Shown: positions 1-7,051 of the stretch, in pieces
Layout: each line of letters starts with the position of its first letter
How positions within the stretch are numbered: the stretch's first letter is position 1
Notes under the pieces: generated by a model
The model's input: only the letters and a program-made list of their open reading frames with translations
Told to the model about the DNA's origin: nothing
Databases searched by the model: none
Source of the DNA: UBA5072 sp041737175
GTDB taxonomy: Bacteria; Bacteroidota; Bacteroidia; Bacteroidales; UBA10428
Direction of reading: 5' to 3'
DNA: 64,000 bases
Assembly: GCA_041737175.1 (NCBI GenBank)
Contig: JBGSSF010000024.1
Coordinates: 62,001 to 126,000 of the forward strand
Program-made: the position numbers and the translations under genes

Positions 1-150
1 GAGGCCATATCCATCATGCTGGGTTATACCTGGGAAAGAAAAATATACATCGGGTATTCCTATGACCTGGTTTTAAATCCGCTGGGAGCGCATAACTTTG
101 GTTCACACGAAATCATGATTGGATATCGTTTTAATGATATAAAAGACTGA
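1..150 (+). CDS. PorP/SprF family type IX secretion membrane protein, C-terminal fragment
   Basis: The window opens inside this gene; only the last 49 codons are present, in frame 1, ending with TGA at 148-150. The visible tail has the beta-strand pattern and the SHEIMIGYRF-type ending of PorP/SprF outer-membrane proteins, which bind the inner face of the outer membrane and work with type IX secretion and gliding in Bacteroidota. The stop overlaps the next start as TGATG, so the following lipoprotein is translationally coupled. The family assignment rests on a short C-terminal piece and is moderately certain. Confidence 0.6.
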   Translation, partial: EAISIMLGYTWERKIYIGYSYDLVLNPLGAHNFGSHEIMIGYRFNDIKD

Positions 151-548
151 TGATTTTGAGGCGGATTCTTTTTATTTTATTCGCACTGCTCATTGCAGCG
201 TTGGTATTTCTGAACTGTTCAGGCTCCTCCAGGAAGCTCATCCCTGAAAATAAATTCGTCAGGTTATTGGCTGATATTCACCTGGCTGACGGAATAGGGG
301 TGGACAACATGAGCAATTCGGGATCGACCTTCGCCCTTGATTCCGCATCTTTATACGGGTCCGTTCTAGGTAAGTACCGCGTTACCTGGACCCAGTTCGA
401 CAATACCATGGCCTTTTACAGTTCCCATCCGGATGATTGCTCGCGGATGTACAACAAAGTCATCGCCCGTTTAAAGGTGATGGAGGAGGAATTGAATCAG
501 GAGGAGGAGAAGGAAGGAGTAAGGAGTAGGGAGCAGCAGCAGCAGTAA
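150..548 (+). CDS. DUF4296 domain lipoprotein
   Basis: A 132-residue protein with a hydrophobic N-terminus and a cysteine at residue 23 (FLNCSGSS), a probable lipoprotein signal although Asn at -1 is unusual. Residues about 30-110 match DUF4296, a small Bacteroidota family of unknown function with a conserved LLADIHLADG-like helix. Its ATG overlaps the PorP/SprF stop by one base, which suggests a joint envelope role. The last about 20 residues are low complexity (EEEKEG...QQQQ), made by a GGAGGA tract and then an (AGC)n tract that runs straight into the stop. This tail looks like repeat expansion into the reading frame and not part of the domain. Confidence 0.75.
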   Translation: MILRRILFILFALLIAALVFLNCSGSSRKLIPENKFVRLLADIHLADGIGVDNMSNSGSTFALDSASLYGSVLGKYRVTWTQFDNTMAFYSSHPDDCSRMYNKVIARLKVMEEELNQEEEKEGVRSREQQQQ

Positions 549-550
549 AA

Positions 551-633
551 GTCTTGCAGTTTTGCAGTCTTGCAGTCTTGCAGTCTTGCAGTCTTGCAGT
601 CTTGCAGTCTTGCAGTCTTGCAGTCTTGCAGTC
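551..633 (+). repeat. Tandem octamer array, unit TTGCAGTC (about 10 copies)
   Basis: About ten near-perfect copies of an 8-bp unit begin two bases after the DUF4296 stop codon; the second copy has one substitution. Eight is not a multiple of three, so every frame reads as an 8-residue repeat; the long open frames crossing it on both strands are artefacts. One base separates this unit from the sense-strand unit GTGCAGTC at 12672-12739, which also follows a stop codon. Confidence 0.95.
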
Positions 634-711
634 GACAGCCAAAAACCTATAGCCTGCAGCCTAATAAACTACAGCCTTACAGCGGTTGGATAATAAATTC
701 ACGTGATAATT

Positions 712-741
712 TTGCCAGTCAAATCATTTTGGGTAAGTTTG
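712..741 (+). promoter_or_regulatory. Bacteroidota-type promoter for tRNA-Arg
   Basis: TTG at 712-714 and TAAGTTTG at 734-741 are separated by 19 nt, an exact match to the -33/-7 consensus TTG-N19-21-TAnnTTTG of Bacteroidota housekeeping promoters. Transcription should begin near 748, inside the CACCCA repeat, leaving about 105 nt of repetitive leader before tRNA-Arg. Confidence 0.7.
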
Positions 742-851
742 CACACCCACACCCACACCCTAGTCACACCCACACCCACACCCACACCCACACACTAGTC
801 ACACCCACACCCCAGTCACACCCACACCCACACCCACACCCACACCCTAGT
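742..851 (+). repeat. CACCCA hexamer array in four blocks punctuated by CTAGT/CCAGT
   Basis: The stretch is built of CACCCA hexamers in four blocks ending at CTAGT (760-764), CTAGT (795-799), CCAGT (812-816) and CTAGT (847-851), giving a higher-order repeat. The minus strand reads GGGTGT repeatedly, so it contains several runs of four or more GGG tracts with 3-nt spacers, a classical G-quadruplex motif. The array fills the space between the promoter at 712-741 and the tRNA gene at 853. Confidence 0.95.
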
Positions 852-852
852 C

Positions 853-927
853 GGCCCTATAGTTCAATGGATAGAACGGAGGTTTCCTAAACCTTAAATC
901 CAGGTTCGATTCCTGGTGGGGCTACCA
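853..927 (+). tRNA. tRNA-Arg (anticodon CCT)
   Basis: A cloverleaf can be drawn by hand. The acceptor is GGCCCTA with TGGGGCT (G-T pairs at the first and sixth positions). The D arm is GTTC/GAAC. The anticodon stem is GAGGT/ACCTT around loop TTCCTAA, giving anticodon CCT. The T arm is CCAGG/CCTGG around TTCGATT. The 3' CCA is encoded (925-927). It reads AGG codons. Confidence 0.93.
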
Positions 928-933
928 AATCAG

Positions 934-978
934 AGTGAGCGTGAGAGCGAGAGCGGAGCGAGCACCCTCACGCTCACT
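934..978 (+). terminator. Hairpin after tRNA-Arg, probable terminator
   Basis: Perfect 12-bp arms AGTGAGCGTGAG (934-945) and CTCACGCTCACT (967-978) enclose a 21-nt GAGCG-rich loop and are followed by a short T run (979-980). The position seven bases after tRNA-Arg suits transcription termination. The weak T tract means it could equally be a repeat-type hairpin. Confidence 0.5.
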
Positions 979-1013
979 TTCATGCCTTGCTAGGCGTAGT
1001 TTTCCTAACCATT

Positions 1014-1279
1014 GCCGTCAACTTAAGGATTGAATTGATGTTAAATTACCGTCTAAAAGGATAAGCACGGAGTGCTTAAATATGAATAACGCCGGGTGAA
1101 ACCCGGTGCAATAGACGGGGCGATTTACCAACCACGGAGTGGTTGAATATTAATTAAAAGCATTTTGACTGCAAATTCAACCACTCCGTGGTTGGAAAGC
1201 TGCATACACAGTGTACCCCGGGTTTCACCCGGGATTATTCAAATTCAACCGCTTCGCGGTTAAACCTTAAGTTGACGGC
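1014..1279. mobile_element. MITE-like element with 15-bp perfect terminal inverted repeats
   Basis: GCCGTCAACTTAAGG at 1014-1028 is repeated in exact reverse complement at 1265-1279, bounding 266 bp with no gene. The interior is itself an imperfect palindrome: hairpins of the type CACGGAGTG, CCGGGTGAAACCCGG and CAACCACGGAGTGGTTGAA in the left half reappear inverted in the right half (AACCACTCCGTGGTT, CCGGGTTTCACCCGG, AACCGCTTCGCGGTT). No transposase is encoded, so a non-autonomous element mobilised in trans is likely. Flanking target duplications are not obvious by eye. This element fills the gene-free stretch between tRNA-Arg and the DUF1460 gene. Confidence 0.75.
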
Positions 1280-1283
1280 TATA

Positions 1284-1304
1284 GTCACAGACTTCGCCTG
1301 GCGG
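1284..1304 (+). repeat. Direct repeat copy 1, core CAGACTTCGCCTGGCGG
   Basis: This 21-bp stretch matches 2155-2175 with one mismatch. The two copies bracket the DUF1460 gene, one seven bases after its stop and the other two bases before its start. Same-orientation copies 871 bp apart suggest a dispersed intergenic repeat or the footprint of a cassette insertion. Confidence 0.85.
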
Positions 1305-1310
1305 GGGTCA

Positions 1311-2153
1311 TTACTTCAGCCTTGAGACAATTATTCCGGCGTATGTGGATTTGTTTTTTAACATCTCGAAAAGTGAAACCTCAGAAATCTCAACTATCCT
1401 ATTCAATGAGGAGGCATGCATTAAATGCAGTCCCGTGCTCAAATGAACAGCTATTCCCACATGGGCAACTTCCATGCCGTCAATGGTTGTAGCAATTGCT
1501 ACCAGGTCGCCATCCCTGATCTTTTCCTCAACCAGCGGTATCTCCTCTTTCGGAATATAGAATTTATTCATTGAACTGAGTTCTTCTTCGACCTTTTTTA
1601 CAATTACCAGGGAACTGTCTTCTTTTAAATGCGGATATTTTGTCCTGTTTTTTGTCATGAAATGAATATTCTTGACAAATGGCTTTCCTCCGATATCTTC
1701 GGTTATGTTCCCGAGGATACCTTTCTGCTGGTTGTTTTTGATCCAATCGTAGAAATAGTGCATCCGTGATGCATACCCGTTCATTACCCCATTCCGGTAA
1801 CGGATGAATTTCAATTCATTGCAAAAATCCTCAAATTGTGTTTTATTCTCTTTTATGATAACTGACAGGGCAATTGTGCTCTCTAGGTAAGTTACACAAT
1901 CTAGTTGAGATAAATCAATCACCAGGTTTTCGGTTTCAGGTTTATCCAGAACACCACCGACATAAGGAATACCCATAAACTGTTTGCCGACAAACAGGAC
2001 AATTCTGTCAATGGCTGAATCGGACATATTGGCTTTTTTGGCCTCAGACAATACAGCATTAAAAACCTGAATATCTTTTTGAGAATACAATACCTGTGCA
2101 ATCAGATGACTGGGTAACTGGGTCGATAAAAGCAACAAAAGGAATATTTTCAT
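1311..2153 (-). CDS. DUF1460 family amidase-like exported protein
   Basis: A 280-residue protein, starting at the ATG that opens a clear signal peptide (MKIFLLLLLSTQLPSHLIAQ). An upstream in-frame extension would overlap enolase and is rejected. It matches DUF1460, an NlpC/P60-like fold family placed with N-acetylmuramoyl-L-alanine amidases. The motif SQLDCVTYLES carries the likely catalytic Cys and VAHVGIAV the likely catalytic His. The role would be periplasmic cleavage of peptidoglycan fragments or another amide; the substrate is not evident. It lies 82 nt downstream of enolase, and direct repeats sit just outside both ends. Confidence 0.8.
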   Translation of the reverse strand: MKIFLLLLLSTQLPSHLIAQVLYSQKDIQVFNAVLSEAKKANMSDSAIDRIVLFVGKQFMGIPYVGGVLDKPETENLVIDLSQLDCVTYLESTIALSVIIKENKTQFEDFCNELKFIRYRNGVMNGYASRMHYFYDWIKNNQQKGILGNITEDIGGKPFVKNIHFMTKNRTKYPHLKEDSSLVIVKKVEEELSSMNKFYIPKEEIPLVEEKIRDGDLVAIATTIDGMEVAHVGIAVHLSTGLHLMHASSLNRIVEISEVSLFEMLKNKSTYAGIIVSRLK

Positions 2154-2154
2154 G

Positions 2155-2175
2155 GTCGCAGACTTCGCCTGGCGG
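2155..2175 (+). repeat. Direct repeat copy 2, core CAGACTTCGCCTGGCGG
   Basis: Second copy of the 21-bp repeat at 1284-1304 (one mismatch), located between the enolase stop and the DUF1460 start. The following CCTGGCGGCAGG can fold as a short hairpin. Confidence 0.85.
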
Positions 2176-2235
2176 CAGGCTGACTCAAAAGCAAGGCAGC
2201 CCCTTTGTTTATTTATGATTCCATCCGGAAGATGA

Positions 2236-3516
2236 TCAGGCATTTTTAAATGCTTTCTTTCCTGCAAATTTGGAAGCATTACCTAATGCATGTTCGATTC
2301 TCATCAATTGGTTGAATTTTTCAACACGTTCACCCCTGCATCCGCTGCCGGTTTTTAAATGACCTGCATTAACTGCTACTGTTAAATCAGCAATAAAACT
2401 GTCAACGGTTTCACCACTACGGTGTGAAACGAAGCAATTATAGGAATTTTTATATGCGAGTTCGATGGTTTCTAATGTTTCAGTAACAGTACCAATCTGA
2501 TTTAATTTTATCAGAACTGCATTAGCAACCCCTTTCTGGATACCTTCCGTCAGGATGGCTTTGTTGGTACAAAAAAGGTCATCACCAACAATCTCAATTT
2601 TCTTACCAAGAGTTTTTGTCATATTCTCCCAACCACTCCAGTCATTTTCTGCCAATCCATCCTCTATTAAAACAATTGGATACTTATTCACCCAACTTTC
2701 CCACAATTTTACCAACTCATCACTGGTCAAGAATTTGCCTGTACTTTTGAATAATTTATACTTGCCGTCTTCCCACAATTCGCTGGCAGCAGGGTCAAGA
2801 CATATACTAACCTGTTCACCTGCCTTATATCCGGCCTTTGAAATGGCTTCAAGAATTACCTCAACGGCTTCATCATTTGATTTCAAGTCTGGTGCAAAAC
2901 CACCTTCATCACCGACGCCTGTGCTATATCCTTTTGCTTTGAGTACAGATTTCAACGTATGAAAGACTTCAGCACCCATACGGATAGCCTCAGTGAAAGA
3001 GGATGCACCATGTGGAGCAATCATGAACTCCTGAAAATCTACATTATTATCAGCATGTTTTCCACCATTAATGATATTCATACAAGGAACAGGTAACAAA
3101 TGTGCATTACTACCACCTAAATACTGATAAAGGGGTATGCCGGAACTTATGGCTTCCGCACGGGCATAAGCCATGGATACGCCAAGAATAGCATTTGCAC
3201 CAAGTTTTGATTTGTTGGGAGTCCCGTCCAGATTAATCATTCCATAGTCAAGTTCACGCTGGCTAACAAAACACTTCCCAACAATTTCTTTGGCAATGAT
3301 CTTGTTGACATTTTCAACGGCTTTCAGGACTCCTTTCCCAAGATACCGTTTTTTATCACCGTCACGCAGTTCACATGCTTCCCGTTCACCGGTTGAAGCA
3401 CCACTGGGTACTGCTGCTCTGGCTTCAGTTCCGTCTTCAAGTGTCAAATTGACTTCAACCGTTGGATTTCCACGGGAGTCAAGTATTTCTATTGCCTGCA
3501 CATTAATAATTTCCAT
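2236..3516 (-). CDS. eno: Enolase (phosphopyruvate hydratase)
   Basis: A full-length 426-residue enolase converting 2-phosphoglycerate to phosphoenolpyruvate in glycolysis and gluconeogenesis. The N-terminus MEIINVQAIEILDSRGNPT is canonical. Other family signatures are visible: the PSGASTGEREACELRDGD loop, the GDEGGFAPD motif, the metal ligands in LIEDGLAENDW and VGDDLF, the catalytic lysine in VLIKLNQIGT, and the SHRSGET loop. The C-terminal signature reads TGSGCRGERVEKFNQ, a slight variant of the usual SRSERxAKYN form. The upstream 190 bp (3517-3706) is AT-rich and must hold its promoter; no confident -33/-7 pair was found there. Confidence 0.97.
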   Translation of the reverse strand: MEIINVQAIEILDSRGNPTVEVNLTLEDGTEARAAVPSGASTGEREACELRDGDKKRYLGKGVLKAVENVNKIIAKEIVGKCFVSQRELDYGMINLDGTPNKSKLGANAILGVSMAYARAEAISSGIPLYQYLGGSNAHLLPVPCMNIINGGKHADNNVDFQEFMIAPHGASSFTEAIRMGAEVFHTLKSVLKAKGYSTGVGDEGGFAPDLKSNDEAVEVILEAISKAGYKAGEQVSICLDPAASELWEDGKYKLFKSTGKFLTSDELVKLWESWVNKYPIVLIEDGLAENDWSGWENMTKTLGKKIEIVGDDLFCTNKAILTEGIQKGVANAVLIKLNQIGTVTETLETIELAYKNSYNCFVSHRSGETVDSFIADLTVAVNAGHLKTGSGCRGERVEKFNQLMRIEHALGNASKFAGKKAFKNA

Positions 3517-3706
3517 TATGTTTAATTTATAATGATTAATAATACATCCTGTATGTTACTTCAATTAATTTCCTGCTGTAAGAATCATATATTCTAAATC
3601 TCCTGATCATTGTATATAAAGTTAACCAAAATACTTTCTTTACTTTCTCTCTTTGATTATATCTGTCATCTGGTCATCCAGAATGGATAGCGTGAAAAGC
3701 GTTTTA

Positions 3707-5884
3707 TTATTTTACACTGATGATTTTTTTCATCGAAATCGCTTCCCCGGCCTGCGTAATCCCCTGAATGTTTATCAAATAATCCGATTTGTTATCCGCA
3801 CTCCAGCATTCAACGCTGACTTTCCCATCCTGATCGGGTCTCACAGCGGGATTCCAGTAAAGGGTATTCCTGTAATCGGGAATCCTGCTTAATTTCTTTT
3901 CCGGTGTTGAATAATCGGGCGAAGTGAATGACCATACCGGATCTGCTATCCGGTATGGAAACCTCACCATTGATGCGGGGAGCGAAACACAGCTGAAATC
4001 ACCCGACCTGGTTATTACATTGATGATTCCTGGAAATACGTACTCTCCAACGATGTACCTTTCTTTGATGACCTCGATCTTCTCAACAATTCCGGGATCG
4101 AGGCCGGCTATTAACGCAGGATCCCTGATGACTACCCCATCGATCATTAAACAGGGTGTAAATTCGTACAGCATGTTATCAACACGGTCGGTTATTGTAA
4201 TCTCAAAATCCGACTTCTTCTTTTTCAGGGAAACATGCGGCAAAATCTCGAAAAAGACCTCCTCCATCACAGGCAGGCTGATGTAATCGGCCATTTTTAC
4301 TTCAAAGTCGGGCCTTCCATAGAATCTTACCGGCATTAAAGGCTGAACAACCGGATCCAAAGGATTTCCAAGGCTTGAAATTCCATAAATCCTGCTCACC
4401 TGGAAATTCACACTCCATTTGGAAGCACGTGGATTTATCGGTCTGTGGTTGGCAATTCCCGTCTTATCCAATGGACAATTCAGATCGGTGAACGATGATT
4501 CGATAATGATCCTGTCATTTTCACGCGTCTCATCCGGCATGAGGATAATATCCTTGCGCTCTGCGTCGATGGGTATCCTGAAGCTGAAACTGCCTTCCTG
4601 ATCGGTCCTGGCATATTGAAAAAAGGCTTCCCTGCCGGGCATACTCAGTAACAGGACTTCACCGGATCGGGCAGCCTGCGGATCTCCGCCAAGCCATTTA
4701 CCCGACAGAAAATGTTCCCTGTTTTCAACCGGGTACCTGAAAACAGGCATTTCCGATGAAAGGATGGATTCCCAGTTTATCCAGTTGCTGCTCGCATGCA
4801 GCAGGATACTGTCCATTTCCTCAGCAGGAATCGAGCTGATCTTCCTGCCTTTGCACAAATTCCGGCAGGATAGGTCATATTCTGTGCCAAACACCAGGTA
4901 ATCATTCAGGTTCATGATCTCCCGGTCACTGCTCACAGGAGCAACGGATATGCTGAGGCCGGCCAGGCCGGAAGCAGCTGAAACCGGCACCCCGGAAAGG
5001 ATTTCGAGTGTAATGGGTTCTCTCGGTTTACAAGTGTCGGTGGCATGCAGGGTAAATGGGCTATCCCGTGCAGGCGTATACACATATCTTTCGCCCACCG
5101 GCTTACCCCTGGCATTGAACAGGGTTACCTGGTTAATTCCTTTGCCCAGCAATGTCTTGGGAACAGAAACCCGGGTTGTTCCTTCCGCAATTCTTTCAGT
5201 ACTTACCAGGTTGATATTCCCATGTGTCTGAATAAAAATGTAGAAAAGATCTTTATTCTCCGTACGATAGGCATGATCAGCGCTGACAAGTATTTCGAGG
5301 GTATCGGGTTTTGAATTGTCGATCTGCAGCCTGACTCCGGTATTTTTTGTCGTTCCTTTCCTGTTGTTGCCTGTTCCCTGACCGGAATGACTGTCACTTT
5401 CCGTTTTCCCCTTAAATGTTTCAGCACCCTTTGTATTATAAACAACGATGTCCTTTGTAAAACAATTGTCGGGCAGGAAATTTTTCATCCAGTTCGTATA
5501 TGCCCGGATGATATAGGTTCCGGTACTTAACGTGTCAGGCAAAAGAATCTGACCGGGACCAAAACCATGGTCAATAAGGATCCTTTTTTGCAGTACCGGC
5601 CGGTTATTGTCGTTCAATAATTCGAAATAAGCTATTTTACTGTTCAACGAAGGTTTGAAGCTCTGCCTGTCAATCAGATAAATGGTAAACCATACCTCCT
5701 CCCCGGCAATGTATTCCTCCCTGTCGGAATGGATAAAAAGTTCTTCCCGGGGTACTTGCCCGACATACTGCAAAAACCGCTGTTTAAGATAATCCGGAAC
5801 GCTCCGCTGCAATTGTGAAAAGGTCTGCGATGCGATCAGGTTGCAGAGCATCAGTAGTATTGCCGTTGATGTTATTTTTCCCAT
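3707..5884 (-). CDS. Large exported MG2-like / plug-like envelope protein of a TonB locus
   Basis: A 725-residue protein. The chosen ATG is preceded by a GGAG box about 10 nt upstream and opens a signal peptide (MGKITSTAILLMLCNLIASQTFSQ); longer starts would overlap the upstream gene. Residues about 45-145 resemble the MG2 beta-sandwich of alpha-2-macroglobulin-like proteins (EELFIHSDREEYIAGEEVWFTIYL). Near the C-terminus IVEKIEVIKERYIVGEYVFPGIINVITR resembles a TonB-receptor plug fragment. Such proteins are frequent in Bacteroidota next to TonB receptors and are thought to act at the outer membrane. It is the last gene of the 10502-to-3707 operon. Substrate unknown. Confidence 0.65.
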   Translation of the reverse strand: MGKITSTAILLMLCNLIASQTFSQLQRSVPDYLKQRFLQYVGQVPREELFIHSDREEYIAGEEVWFTIYLIDRQSFKPSLNSKIAYFELLNDNNRPVLQKRILIDHGFGPGQILLPDTLSTGTYIIRAYTNWMKNFLPDNCFTKDIVVYNTKGAETFKGKTESDSHSGQGTGNNRKGTTKNTGVRLQIDNSKPDTLEILVSADHAYRTENKDLFYIFIQTHGNINLVSTERIAEGTTRVSVPKTLLGKGINQVTLFNARGKPVGERYVYTPARDSPFTLHATDTCKPREPITLEILSGVPVSAASGLAGLSISVAPVSSDREIMNLNDYLVFGTEYDLSCRNLCKGRKISSIPAEEMDSILLHASSNWINWESILSSEMPVFRYPVENREHFLSGKWLGGDPQAARSGEVLLLSMPGREAFFQYARTDQEGSFSFRIPIDAERKDIILMPDETRENDRIIIESSFTDLNCPLDKTGIANHRPINPRASKWSVNFQVSRIYGISSLGNPLDPVVQPLMPVRFYGRPDFEVKMADYISLPVMEEVFFEILPHVSLKKKKSDFEITITDRVDNMLYEFTPCLMIDGVVIRDPALIAGLDPGIVEKIEVIKERYIVGEYVFPGIINVITRSGDFSCVSLPASMVRFPYRIADPVWSFTSPDYSTPEKKLSRIPDYRNTLYWNPAVRPDQDGKVSVECWSADNKSDYLINIQGITQAGEAISMKKIISVK

Positions 5885-5906
5885 ACCAGTAATTTCTCCG
5901 GTTTTA

Positions 5907-7040
5907 CTATTCATCTTGCCAGAATGCCGGTCTATGCGTTGTACCACGAGTAGTGCAATCTGCACATTCCCTGTAGGTTGTGATTTCATAAAAGGTTATA
6001 CAAGGAAATGAGCAGCCATGGGTTAAAAGAATCCATGTATCGATGTTCAGTCCCGGAAATTCGGCAGTATAAACCGTATCGGTAACACAATCGGCATAAG
6101 GATCAATTATTCCCCTAAAATCATCTTTGATAAAAATCCTTTTCGAGGTCTTTCCTGAAACGCTGAAATAGCCAAGTACCTTTTCATCCGGATGCTCAAG
6201 ACACCTTAAATTGCTTGGGATCGAGGAAGGAATTATATCGTAAAGCCCTCCTGTCTGCACGGTCAGGTTTTGCAAATTCTCCCAGTAGGAGTATTCTTCT
6301 TCATTCATGGAATATTGATTCACCTGAATGCTGTATTTTGTTGTTAATCTGTCTGTAGTGTTAGAGATAAATTGGACGGGATGGCGCTCTATTTTAGATT
6401 CCGTATAAGCTGCAGTACTTTTAATATCAAGTGAAATGGATTTATCATATAACCAGCATATCTGATTTGAAACGGAAAAGTTCAGCCGGAGCATCCAGGT
6501 CTCTGAGAAATCCCACCTGTAAAACTTACAATTGTTTTCAGGATCGTGTGCGTCCAGATAAATCTGGCAGCCGTCAATGCCGAAGAAATCTTCATAATCT
6601 TCCTGAATAACCGTCTTTTCATAGTAAACACTGTCGATTTCAGGCACCGGTTTTATTTCCGCAGGGAATGACTCATAATTCAACGCATTGATGCCATAGC
6701 CTGTTGTGATATGCAGCGTATAGTACCTGCCGATTTCACCCTTGAAGGTGGCAGAGTCTGAACTATAAATACCGGCTTCCGTCTCTCCAAACTGGTGGGT
6801 ATTTCCCAGGTCGTCTGAAACGCTCACGGTGCATCCGCCCAGGGGTATGGCATCGCTTTTTTTACCAAGAGGCATCGATTTTGACAGTTTTATGGTATTG
6901 ACTCCCGGCTGATCCGTAATGATTCCCTCTACGACAAGCAGCTCTTCTTCCTCGTCAATCTGCGGTATAAATTCTGAAACACATGCACCTGAAAGAAGCA
7001 GGATCAGTAATAGAAAAACCAGTTTCAATGTGATGCGCAT
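5907..7040 (-). CDS. DUF4249 domain lipoprotein
   Basis: A 377-residue lipoprotein: the signal MRITLKLVFLLLILLLSGAC has a good lipobox (LSGAC, Cys20). The N-terminal part (ELLVVEGIITDQPGVNTIKLSKS, GGCTVSVSDDLGN, TEAGIYSS) is typical of DUF4249, a Bacteroidota family of unknown function usually encoded beside a TonB-dependent receptor. Here it follows the receptor by 11 nt. By analogy with SusD it may be a surface partner or ligand-binding lid for the receptor, but that is inference. The C-terminus is Cys-rich (ECADCTTRGT). Confidence 0.85.
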   Translation of the reverse strand: MRITLKLVFLLLILLLSGACVSEFIPQIDEEEELLVVEGIITDQPGVNTIKLSKSMPLGKKSDAIPLGGCTVSVSDDLGNTHQFGETEAGIYSSDSATFKGEIGRYYTLHITTGYGINALNYESFPAEIKPVPEIDSVYYEKTVIQEDYEDFFGIDGCQIYLDAHDPENNCKFYRWDFSETWMLRLNFSVSNQICWLYDKSISLDIKSTAAYTESKIERHPVQFISNTTDRLTTKYSIQVNQYSMNEEEYSYWENLQNLTVQTGGLYDIIPSSIPSNLRCLEHPDEKVLGYFSVSGKTSKRIFIKDDFRGIIDPYADCVTDTVYTAEFPGLNIDTWILLTHGCSFPCITFYEITTYRECADCTTRGTTHRPAFWQDE

Positions 7041-7051
7041 TTCCTGTGTGA

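Noticed and set aside
551..633. Possible CRISPR array
   Set aside because: Unit is 8 bp with no spacers and no cas genes nearby.
460..890. Open frames on both strands through the octamer and CACCCA arrays
   Set aside because: They encode only repeat products (LQSCSLAV and HTHTHP types) with no ribosome-binding site; non-coding tandem repeats explain them.
2154..2279. N-terminal extension of the DUF1460 protein into enolase
   Set aside because: It overlaps the conserved enolase C-terminus and precedes a clear signal peptide.
3517..3706. Promoter pair upstream of enolase
   Set aside because: AT-rich sequence but no TTG/TAnnTTTG pair at the right spacing could be shown.
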